In this document: positions 1-5,554 of the stretch, piece by piece | How the letters are laid out: each line of letters opens with the position of its first letter | Numbering within the stretch: the stretch's first letter is position 1 | NCBI GenBank assembly: GCA_013314865.1 | Contig: JABUEV010000041.1 | Coordinates: 1 to 10,985 of the forward strand | Reading direction: 5' to 3' | Source: Bacteroidales bacterium | GTDB taxonomy: Bacteria; Bacteroidota; Bacteroidia; Bacteroidales; VadinHA17 | DNA: 10,985 nucleotides | Made by a program: the position numbers and the translations under genes | Notes under the pieces: model-generated | The model's input: the letters and a program-made list of their open reading frames with translations, nothing else | What the model was told of the DNA's origin: nothing | Database searches by the model: none

Positions 1-1053
1 AGCATTGAGCTTGTCGGGAAGAACCGGGATGAGTCTCCAAAACTGAATGATTTTATCAGGATGAATTACCTACTAAGATTGTTTAACCGGCATGATGAAG
101 CGTTTTTTATTTCCCGGAACGACAGGCCGGAAGAAAGAAATAAAGTCAGACAGCTTGAAACTGTAAAAACTGACATGTTCCGAAGGGAGGAAGGTGACAA
201 TATAATTCTTACAGGATGGAGGCCAAGCCAGCTGATAAATTTCCTGCTTCAGGATCTGAACAACATGTTTTCTGTTGAGTTGTTTGATCATTACCATTTT
301 TCTTCAATATGCTATGTTCAGCCTTCTGACAAGATAAATGATGAGAATGTCATAAATCACACCCTTTTTTACCTCAGGAAGGTTTATGATTTTGATTATT
401 CACCTGCTGACGGAGTACTTCAAAGAGAAGATGAACTTATACATCCTTACCGCCAGATCTACTATGCCTCAAGCCTTGAGGGGGCAGTTGTGCTGAATAA
501 CTGCGGTAAAGAGGATCCGTCGTTCCTGAAAACATTTTACTTTAACTCATTTCAAAAAACACTGTGGCTCACAATGCTTGCCTTTCTGCAGAGAACCATT
601 TTCCTGCAGTTAATGAAAGAGGTTTCCGAAATAAATACTTCAGACCATCAGATGGTTAAGGAATATCTCAGAAGATATACAACCATTTCTTTAAAAGCTA
701 TCTTTTCAAAGGTTTCTGTTTTCCATCAGCATAACGATTACTATGACCTTATAATACACAACCAGCATATAAGGGAATTGCAGACCGAACTTAAGGACGA
801 GCTTCATGAGCTTAATAACATGCTGAGACAGCAGCACGAAGATGAAGTGGAAAGGTATGATGAACTGGAGAAACAGCATGATAAGAGACTTAATATGATA
901 CTGTTTGTCCTGTCGGTTTTCGGACTGACAGAGATTATATATTCAATTGCAGGGGCAAAAGAAATGTCTCCTTTTCAGCATGCACTGGCTTTGGGTATTC
1001 CGTTGATTCTTGGTATAGTTTTCTGGCAAATAATCATTAAAGGCAGGAAATAG
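1..1053 (+). CDS. CorA-like membrane protein, 5' end missing
   Basis: The reading frame is open from the first base of the window; the ATG at 61 is internal, because the 20 codons before it run without a stop and read as protein. At least 350 residues are visible, ending at a TAG at 1051-1053. Counting from the ATG at 61, residues 1-235 look like a soluble alpha/beta domain, about 240-280 form a charged coiled coil (rich in Glu, Gln, Leu and His), and two hydrophobic helices follow at about 278-299 and 305-326 with a short basic tail. Soluble domain, long helix and two C-terminal membrane helices is the plan of CorA-type channels, and the stretch from LEGAVVLNNCG to the FLQRTIFL helix resembles distant CorA-like families. 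The GMN signature of true magnesium channels is absent (the region reads VFGLTEIIYSIAG), so ion transport is unproven. The function remains unknown; the family guess is tentative. Confidence 0.6.
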   Translation, partial: SIELVGKNRDESPKLNDFIRMNYLLRLFNRHDEAFFISRNDRPEERNKVRQLETVKTDMFRREEGDNIILTGWRPSQLINFLLQDLNNMFSVELFDHYHFSSICYVQPSDKINDENVINHTLFYLRKVYDFDYSPADGVLQREDELIHPYRQIYYASSLEGAVVLNNCGKEDPSFLKTFYFNSFQKTLWLTMLAFLQRTIFLQLMKEVSEINTSDHQMVKEYLRRYTTISLKAIFSKVSVFHQHNDYYDLIIHNQHIRELQTELKDELHELNNMLRQQHEDEVERYDELEKQHDKRLNMILFVLSVFGLTEIIYSIAGAKEMSPFQHALALGIPLILGIVFWQIIIKGRK

Positions 1054-1062
1054 GCAGAAGTC

Positions 1063-1103
1063 CAGGGCTCAGGGCTCAGGGCTCAGGGCTCAGGGCTCAG
1101 GGC
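1063..1103. repeat. Tandem heptamer array, unit CAGGGCT, about 5.9 copies
   Basis: Five perfect head-to-tail copies of CAGGGCT plus six bases of a sixth start 10 bases after the stop of the CorA-like gene. There are no spacers. This is the first of four adjacent arrays in the spacer between two convergent genes. Confidence 0.95.
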
Positions 1104-1107
1104 ATAG

Positions 1108-1135
1108 TTTCGGGTTTCGGGTTTCGGGTTTCGCG
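1108..1135. repeat. Tandem heptamer array, unit TTTCGGG, 4 copies
   Basis: Three perfect copies of TTTCGGG are followed by one degenerate copy, TTTCGCG. The array starts four bases after the CAGGGCT array ends, and its unit is unrelated in sequence. Confidence 0.93.
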
Positions 1136-1155
1136 TTCTAGTCTCTTCGTCCCTT

Positions 1156-1192
1156 AGTCTCTCAGTCTCTCAGTCTCTCAGTCTCTCAGTCT
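1156..1192. repeat. Tandem octamer array, unit AGTCTCTC, about 4.6 copies
   Basis: Four perfect copies of AGTCTCTC plus a final AGTCT. The bases just before it (1140-1155, including GTCTC) look like decayed copies of a related unit. This is the only array of the four with an 8-base period. Confidence 0.93.
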
Positions 1193-1200
1193 AGTAGCTC

Positions 1201-1252
<52 letters not shown>

Positions 1253-1257
1253 TTAAC

Positions 1258-2751
1258 CTACCTCACATTCATCTGAAGTTGTTCCTTCTCCTCAGTTAAC
1301 TGAAGTACCTGAGTATTTCCGCCGGTCTCAAGATTTATACCATGAGGTTTGTTTGTTTTCCACGATCCGCAGGTAAAATCCGGGACGTCTATTGATTGTG
1401 ACTTGTTTGCCACCGACCACTCGCTAAGAGGTGCAATTGAACTCCACAGGGCGCCGTCATAAACGTCCTGGTCAAGAGGCAAGCCATTTCTCAGGCAGTC
1501 TATCATTCTCCAGTCCATGATGAAATCCATACCTCCGTGACCTCCTACCTTCCTGGCCATCTCTCCTACTCTTTTCACTATCTCCGGGGTGAATTTTTCC
1601 CATACTTCTTTCATTTCATCTTCTTTAAGCCATGAATGTCCCAGCGCTATGCGGGGAGGTTCGGGATATTTAATTGCGGCGCCAGCGGTGCCGCTTATTA
1701 CATGCAGTCGTGAATAAGGTCTAACCGACGATACATCGTGCTGGATCATAATTGTGCGGCCAAGATTGGTACGAACCAGCGTGGTATTCATATTCCCCCG
1801 GTAATTCTTTCCTGCAAATTCTGAATAGAAGGAGTCTCCCTGTGCAAGCTCCTGTGCCCGCTTCCCAAAAATGAAATCATTTGTGGACATTGATGTAAGG
1901 TACTCCATTTTGTCGCCTCTGTTAATATTCATTACCTGGCAGACAGGCCCCAGTCCGTGTGTAGGATAAAGATTTCCATTTCTGGAAGCATTCTCCTTCA
2001 GTCTCCACATTCCTGTGTATGCTCCGTCTGATTGTTTTTCATCATCCGGCTTCTTGAAATTCATTCCGACCAGGTTATGGATATATGCACCTTCGCCATG
2101 AACTATATCCCCGAACATTCCCTGCCTGGCCATGTTAAGAGTAAGGAGCTCGAAGAAGTCATAACAGCAGTTTTCCAGCATCATGCAATGCTTTCTGGTT
2201 TTTTCAGATGTCTCAACCAGTTGCCATGCTTCGTCCAATGTTCTGCAAAGCGGCACTTCGCACGCAACATGCTTTCCGTTTTCCATCGAATAAACTGCCA
2301 TTTTTGCATGCCACACCCACGGAGTGCAGATATAGATCAGGTCAAGGTCGGGCAGTTCAGCAAGTTTCATCCAGATATTTTCATCACCGTAAAATTCCTG
2401 GGCTGCAGGACGGCCTATTGAAGCAAGATATTTCTGTGAACCTTCAACAGCTGCTTTCCTCAGGTCAGCAAGTGCTTTAATTTCGACACCTTCAATATAT
2501 GACAATCGTTCCACAGCTCCGCTTCCCCTGTCGCCCAGTCCTATAAACCCTACCCTTACAACAGGCAGAGCTGGAGCTGCGTAGCCCGACATATTGAATT
2601 TTTGTACATGTATCTTTTTTACAGCCTCAAGAATTGGTGCCAGGTTTGATTCAGGCTGTTTTGGTGCACAGCCCGATGCAAAGCCTCCGGCTAAGGCTCC
2701 GGCGCCAGCTAAAGACGCGGCTTTCAGAAAATCACGGCGATTGCTTTTCAT
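1258..2751 (-). CDS. GH109-type Gfo/Idh/MocA protein (alpha-N-acetylgalactosaminidase-like), Tat-exported
   Basis: This 497-residue protein belongs to the NAD-dependent Gfo/Idh/MocA fold and matches the GH109 branch, whose characterised members cleave alpha-N-acetylgalactosamine through an NAD+-assisted redox mechanism. The leader has a twin-arginine motif (RRDFLK, residues 5-10), an Ala/Gly-rich helix and a lipobox-like ASGC ending at Cys28, so export by Tat and perhaps lipid anchoring are expected. The Rossmann nucleotide loop is GLGDRG at 71-76. The CEVP motif at 164-167 occupies the place of the EKP motif of dehydrogenases. GH109-like blocks follow: MLENCCYD at 191-198, GEGAYIH at 219-225, YPTHGLGP at 262-269 and GGHGGMDF at 403-410. 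Length is normal. The gene is transcribed alone, with its own 179-base upstream spacer. The actual substrate is inferred from family, since many secreted Gfo/Idh proteins have other sugar substrates. Confidence 0.87.
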   Translation of the reverse strand: MKSNRRDFLKAASLAGAGALAGGFASGCAPKQPESNLAPILEAVKKIHVQKFNMSGYAAPALPVVRVGFIGLGDRGSGAVERLSYIEGVEIKALADLRKAAVEGSQKYLASIGRPAAQEFYGDENIWMKLAELPDLDLIYICTPWVWHAKMAVYSMENGKHVACEVPLCRTLDEAWQLVETSEKTRKHCMMLENCCYDFFELLTLNMARQGMFGDIVHGEGAYIHNLVGMNFKKPDDEKQSDGAYTGMWRLKENASRNGNLYPTHGLGPVCQVMNINRGDKMEYLTSMSTNDFIFGKRAQELAQGDSFYSEFAGKNYRGNMNTTLVRTNLGRTIMIQHDVSSVRPYSRLHVISGTAGAAIKYPEPPRIALGHSWLKEDEMKEVWEKFTPEIVKRVGEMARKVGGHGGMDFIMDWRMIDCLRNGLPLDQDVYDGALWSSIAPLSEWSVANKSQSIDVPDFTCGSWKTNKPHGINLETGGNTQVLQLTEEKEQLQMNVR

Positions 2752-2778
2752 AAAATTTCTGCTTTTTTTTATTAAAAC

Positions 2779-2829
2779 CAGGTTAACTTAAGTGCAAAAT
2801 AACACTTTATTTAATAATAAGATAACCTG
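2779..2829. promoter_or_regulatory. Spaced inverted repeat upstream of the GH109-type gene
   Basis: Seven-base arms CAGGTTA (2779-2785) and TAACCTG (2823-2829) flank a region with a second, off-centre inverted pair, AAGTG/CACTT (2790-2794 and 2803-2807). It sits 28-78 bases upstream of the minus-strand start at 2751. On the minus strand, TTATTTTG (2795-2802) is one mismatch from the Bacteroidota -7 box TAnnTTTG, but no -33 TTTG is seen at the right distance. It could be an operator or a leader hairpin, or chance in AT-rich DNA. Confidence 0.25.
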
Positions 2830-2930
2830 AACAGAAATTTAATGCATCCCGGATTTTTGCTACTACAATATCCTAATTATTAATTATTTAATCAAAAAGG
2901 TTTTGCTACGGCAGAAGCTGTAATAAAATA

Positions 2931-3125
2931 TTACCCGATCACCTTGTTAAATGCTCCGAAACCGCAATATCTGACACATTTCCCGCAGGAAGTGCATTTA
3001 CTGTAGTCGATTTCAGGGGCACTGAAGGGACTTTTTTGAATAATAGCGCCCGAGGGACAAATATTTATTACGGGGCAGAAATGATTTTGAGGGCATCTTG
3101 ATGCTTCTATCCTTATTGCGTTCAT
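2931..3125 (-). CDS. Small ferredoxin-like 4Fe-4S protein
   Basis: A 64-residue cytoplasmic protein with no signal peptide or membrane segment. The C-terminal half carries a standard cluster motif, C44-x2-C47-x2-C50-x3-C54. The N-terminal half carries an unusual one, C11-x5-C17-x5-C23-Pro, in CPQNHFCPVINICP, followed by SGAI. In a classical two-cluster ferredoxin each motif's last Cys-Pro supplies the other cluster's fourth ligand, but here the first motif has only three widely spaced Cys. The protein may therefore hold one standard cluster plus a second, non-standard or redox-labile one. It is the last gene of the set, starting 9 bases after the thioredoxin stop. The family is recognisable as a small 4Fe-4S binding protein; its electron partner is unknown. 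Confidence 0.85.
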   Translation of the reverse strand: MNAIRIEASRCPQNHFCPVINICPSGAIIQKSPFSAPEIDYSKCTSCGKCVRYCGFGAFNKVIG

Positions 3126-3134
3126 AAAACTTAA

Positions 3135-3449
3135 CTACTTTAAAACGACATTACAATTATTGTTAATCACATTTTCAAGATATTCTGAGGTCATTACTCC
3201 AACACCCGACCATTTAACAGCTCCTTCATGAAAAAGAAAAATGGACGGGACACTTCTTATATTATATTTTGCCGCAAGATTGGGGTTCCTGTCAACGTCA
3301 ATTTTGATTATTCTTATTTTATCACCCATTCTCTTCTTCAGTTGTTCCAGAACAGGTTTCATCATTCTGCATGGACTGCACCATTCAGCAGAGAAATCAA
3401 CCAGAACAGGCACACTTCCCTTGATAATAGTATCAAAACTGCTATTCAT
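3135..3449 (-). CDS. Cytoplasmic thioredoxin with WCSPC active site
   Basis: A 104-residue single-domain thioredoxin, the normal family length, with no signal peptide. The redox site is W23-C24-S25-P26-C27, with Ser in place of the usual Gly, and the cis-proline is P68 in SVPSIFLF. The buried Asp of the FSAEW strand region is replaced by the D18-F19-S20-A21-E22 pattern typical of thioredoxins. It should reduce disulfides or pass electrons to partner proteins. Its ATG at 3447-3449 lies inside the 3' end of the upstream DUF6132-like gene (8-base overlap), and the ferredoxin-like gene follows after 9 bases, so translation is very likely coupled and the three genes form one transcript. The change from CGPC to CSPC usually shifts redox potential; being embedded beside a Fe-S protein and a membrane Cys-pair protein suggests a dedicated thioredoxin rather than the housekeeping one. 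Confidence 0.93.
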   Translation of the reverse strand: MNSSFDTIIKGSVPVLVDFSAEWCSPCRMMKPVLEQLKKRMGDKIRIIKIDVDRNPNLAAKYNIRSVPSIFLFHEGAVKWSGVGVMTSEYLENVINNNCNVVLK

Positions 3450-3666
3450 ATTTCTTCTGTTTTTTTAATCCGGTAATAAGTTCTTCAAGCAGACTTCCTG
3501 CAAGCCAGCCCAGAGCAAGGCCATATAAAGTGCTCATGTACCAGACCGACTTTATCACGCAGGTACCTGATAAGCAGCCGACAAACTTCCAGTAAAGAAA
3601 TCCGCCAACAGATCCTGCAAACGAGGCAATTATTGAAACTGCGTGCTTTTTTATGAATCCTTTCAT
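3442..3666 (-). CDS. DUF6132-like two-helix membrane protein with a Cys pair
   Basis: The chosen start is the ATG at 3664-3666, giving 74 residues that begin MKGFIKKHAV, like the lysine-rich openings I associate with DUF6132 proteins. A longer frame exists from a TTG at 3700-3702, but it would place the start almost against the operator and adds residues not expected in the family. Two hydrophobic helices, about 9-30 and 43-62, flank a short loop containing C31-x4-C36 in VGCLSGTCVI. Lys clusters at both ends suggest by the positive-inside rule that both termini are cytoplasmic, with the Cys pair at the outer face of the inner membrane. No function is established for the family. It is the first gene of a set with thioredoxin and a 4Fe-4S protein, directly downstream of a Crp/Fnr regulator gene and its probable operator, so a thiol or redox relay role is a reasonable inference. 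Confidence 0.78.
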   Translation of the reverse strand: MKGFIKKHAVSIIASFAGSVGGFLYWKFVGCLSGTCVIKSVWYMSTLYGLALGWLAGSLLEELITGLKKQKKYE

Positions 3667-3680
3667 AGAATATTTTTTTG

Positions 3681-3688
3681 CAAAGCTC
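3681..3688 (-). promoter_or_regulatory. Possible -7 box of the DUF6132/thioredoxin/ferredoxin set
   Basis: On the minus strand GAGCTTTG is one mismatch from the Bacteroidota -7 consensus TAnnTTTG. If used, transcription would begin near 3676-3678, about 10 bases before the chosen ATG. This would put the centre of the CRP-like operator near -41. No good -33 TTTG is present, as is common for activator-dependent promoters. Confidence 0.3.
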
Positions 3689-3707
3689 AGGATTGCACGC
3701 AATATGG

Positions 3708-3727
3708 TCTGTGACTAAAGTCACAGA
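3708..3727. promoter_or_regulatory. CRP-type operator, TGTGA-N6-TCACA
   Basis: Nine-base arms TCTGTGACT (3708-3716) and AGTCACAGA (3719-3727) are perfectly complementary around a two-base centre. Inside them sits the exact TGTGA-N6-TCACA pattern (3710-3725), the classical CRP consensus. It lies 4 bases downstream of the stop of the adjacent Crp/Fnr-family gene and 41 bases upstream of the DUF6132-like start. A terminator is less likely, since on the minus strand no T-run follows the second arm. The regulator encoded next door has the Arg/Glu/Arg recognition residues that read GTGA, so it is the natural candidate to bind here. Confidence 0.75.
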
Positions 3728-3731
3728 AGAA

Positions 3732-4376
3732 TTATTTTTTTACCAGTGCAGAGTAGTCAATAAGGTTTCTTTCGGTAACAACCAGCTTTTCTTTTTCAAG
3801 TTTACCAAGCAGTCTGGAGATTACCTCCCTAGATGTATTAAGCTGAAGAGCTATATCCTGATGGGTTCCGGTAAAATAAGCAAGTCCGGTTGACTTGTAC
3901 CGTTCCTCAAAGAAACGCACCACTCGTTCATCCATCTTCATGAAGGCTATGGAGTCAACTGTGTCGATGAGTTCTTCAAACCTTTTCCTGTAAGAATACA
4001 TAATTAATTCACGCCATGATCTGTAATCCATTATCCATTTTTCTATTTTCCCGACAGGAATCAGAATGACAGACGACTCTTCCTCAGCTATTATCCTGAT
4101 ATTGCTTTTCTGCATTCCCATACAGCATGTGAGTGCCATCGCACATATTTCACCCTGAATCAGATAATACAACAGAAGTTCATTGCCGTTATCTGATATT
4201 CGTACAACCCTAAGGCTCCCTTCTATAACAACCGGAAAACTTTTAATGTAATCTCCGTCTGAAATAATCTGCTCTTCAGGTTTGATCACTTTTAAAACCG
4301 ATACCTCTGACATTTCCTCAATTAGTTTTTTTTCGAGGTATGGAAATGTTTTTCTGATAAGATCCGTTATATTCAT
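3732..4376 (-). CDS. Crp/Fnr-family transcription regulator with Cys-rich effector domain
   Basis: A 214-residue regulator of normal family length. Residues 20-115 form the cyclic-nucleotide-binding-like beta barrel, about 116-145 the long dimerisation helix, and 150-214 the winged helix-turn-helix. The recognition helix reads T181-S-R183-E184-V-I-S187-R188. Arg183, Glu184 and Arg188 match the residues with which CRP contacts GTGA, and Ser187 matches an FNR specificity residue. In the effector pocket Gly-Glu (75-76) is kept, but the Arg-Ser-Ala that holds the cAMP phosphate is replaced by ALTCCMG. Three Cys (78, 84, 85) fall here, so cAMP is an unlikely ligand; redox, metal, heme or NO sensing are alternatives. 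The N-terminal FNR-type Cys cluster is absent. The gene diverges from murB, and it probably controls the redox set downstream through the operator beyond its stop codon. Confidence 0.9.
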   Translation of the reverse strand: MNITDLIRKTFPYLEKKLIEEMSEVSVLKVIKPEEQIISDGDYIKSFPVVIEGSLRVVRISDNGNELLLYYLIQGEICAMALTCCMGMQKSNIRIIAEEESSVILIPVGKIEKWIMDYRSWRELIMYSYRKRFEELIDTVDSIAFMKMDERVVRFFEERYKSTGLAYFTGTHQDIALQLNTSREVISRLLGKLEKEKLVVTERNLIDYSALVKK

Positions 4377-4435
4377 AAATAATTATTCTTAATATAATTT
4401 TATCTGAAACTGGCCTCATAATAAATTGCCGTTAA

Positions 4436-4445
4436 GTTATATAAC
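4436..4445. promoter_or_regulatory. 10-base perfect palindrome GTTATATAAC
   Basis: A self-complementary 10-mer in the 161-base divergent spacer between the Crp/Fnr-like gene and murB, 60 bases upstream of the regulator's start. It is short and AT-rich, so it may be chance; its interest comes from sitting near a second, much longer palindrome. Confidence 0.2.
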
Positions 4446-4490
4446 AGGATTTTAAATTAGTCGTCATAAATTTATTTTCTGAGATTTTTT

Positions 4491-4512
4491 ATATAAAAAC
4501 ATGTTTTTATAT
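4491..4512. promoter_or_regulatory. 22-base perfect palindrome in the crp-like/murB divergent spacer
   Basis: The arms ATATAAAAACA and TGTTTTTATAT are perfectly complementary with no spacer. The palindrome ends 25 bases before the murB ATG, and TATATTTT at 4508-4515 is one mismatch from a -7 box and overlaps the right arm. As the flanking genes diverge, a terminator has no obvious role, so an operator for murB (and perhaps the regulator gene) is the better reading. It does not resemble the TGTGA-type site at 3708-3727, so a different protein would be expected. Confidence 0.45.
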
Positions 4513-4537
4513 TTTTACGAAGCTTGATAACCCGAAG

Positions 4538-5554
4538 ATGATTTACGAAAACATCTCTCTAAAGAAGTACAATACATTTTGTCTGAACATAAAAGCTGAC
4601 CGTCTTGTGACATTTAAGCTTGAGGAGAATGCCATACGCTATTTCAGAAACAACAGCGGATCGGCTGAAAGAAGGCTTGTGCTAGGTGGAGGAAGTAATC
4701 TGCTTTTCCTGGGAGATTTTCATGGAACCGTAATCCATCCTGAGATAGAGGGTATTTCATTGGAGGAAAAAAAGGAGGATTATGTAATTATTGCTTCAGG
4801 GGCCGGCATTGAATGGGACAGGCTGGTGGAGCAGACTGTAAACTACGGTTTTGGAGGACTTGAAAACCTTTCGTTAATACCCGGACAGGTCGGTGCCGCA
4901 CCTGTTCAGAATTTAGGAGCCTACGGGGTTGAAGTAAAGGACACCATTGAAAAAGTAAGGGCCATTTCTCTCAGTGACGGATCAGTGAGAGAATTCAGCA
5001 ATGAAGAGTGCGGATTCGGATACAGAGACAGTATTTTCAAGAAAGACCTGAAAGGAAAATACCTGATAACCAAAGTCTGGTTCAGATTAACTACAAAACC
5101 AAAACTGAGCCTGGATTACGGTTCTCTTAAAGAAGAAATGAACAAACTAGGCGTTAATTCACTGAGTAACGTCAGAAAAATAGTAATAAACACCCGTTTG
5201 AGTAAACTGCCTGACCCTCGTGTGCTTGGAAATGCAGGCAGTTTCTTTAAGAACCCGATAGTTGATAACGTTACTGCTGAAAATCTGAAAAGAAAATATC
5301 CCAGACTTCCTGTTTTCAGAGATTCATACGGAAATAACAAGCTTGCCGCAGGGTGGCTGATAGAACAGTGCGGATGGAAAGGCAAAAGGAAAGGTGATGC
5401 AGGCGTAAGCGACAAACAGGCACTGGTATTTGTCAATTATGGCAATGCAAAAGGCAGAGACATTCTGGATCTGTCAGAAGAAGTAAGAAAATCGGTTTTT
5501 GAAAAATTCGGAATTGACCTTGAACGGGAGGTTGAAGTTGTAAATCCTATCTGA
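4538..5554 (+). CDS. murB: UDP-N-acetylenolpyruvoylglucosamine reductase MurB
   Basis: MurB uses NADPH and FAD in the cytoplasm to reduce UDP-GlcNAc-enolpyruvate to UDP-MurNAc, the second committed step of peptidoglycan precursor synthesis. The 338-residue length fits the type I form. FAD-binding motifs are visible: GGGSN at 50-54 and the long IPGQVGAAPVQNLGAYG block at 114-130. YRDS at 162-165 supplies the substrate Arg and is followed by SIFK. NAGSFFKNP at 232-240 contains the catalytic Ser (S235). The C-terminal Glu of the LEREV motif is E331, matching the second acid of E. coli MurB. AGWLIEQCGWKG at 271-282 is also typical. The gene diverges from the Crp/Fnr-like gene and its last 8 bases overlap the end of mltG on the other strand. 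No Shine-Dalgarno sequence is evident. Confidence 0.97.
   Translation: MIYENISLKKYNTFCLNIKADRLVTFKLEENAIRYFRNNSGSAERRLVLGGGSNLLFLGDFHGTVIHPEIEGISLEEKKEDYVIIASGAGIEWDRLVEQTVNYGFGGLENLSLIPGQVGAAPVQNLGAYGVEVKDTIEKVRAISLSDGSVREFSNEECGFGYRDSIFKKDLKGKYLITKVWFRLTTKPKLSLDYGSLKEEMNKLGVNSLSNVRKIVINTRLSKLPDPRVLGNAGSFFKNPIVDNVTAENLKRKYPRLPVFRDSYGNNKLAAGWLIEQCGWKGKRKGDAGVSDKQALVFVNYGNAKGRDILDLSEEVRKSVFEKFGIDLEREVEVVNPI

Noticed and set aside
61..63. ATG at 61 as the true start of the first gene
   Set aside because: The frame stays open to base 1 with plausible protein sequence and no upstream stop, so the real start is probably outside the window.
2032..2480. Plus-strand open frames inside the GH109-type gene
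   Set aside because: They are antisense shadows of a well-supported gene, with low-complexity, Cys/His-rich translations and no domain.
1258..2751. Ordinary sugar dehydrogenase or inositol dehydrogenase
   Set aside because: The Tat leader and the MLENCCYD, GEGAYIH and GGHGGMDF blocks fit the GH109 branch better, although the substrate is not proven.
3667..3702. Longer DUF6132-like protein starting at a TTG (3700-3702)
   Set aside because: The ATG at 3664-3666 gives the expected family start and length; the TTG would overlap the likely promoter zone just below the operator.
3708..3727. The TGTGA-N6-TCACA inverted repeat as a terminator of the Crp/Fnr-like gene
   Set aside because: The loop would be only two bases, the stem is not GC-rich, and on the minus strand the following bases are not a T-run. 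On the plus strand a T-rich stretch follows, but no plus-strand gene ends there.
5116..5436. Minus-strand open frame inside murB
   Set aside because: The translation is Ser/Pro/Leu-rich without a recognisable domain, and murB motifs on the other strand are unambiguous.
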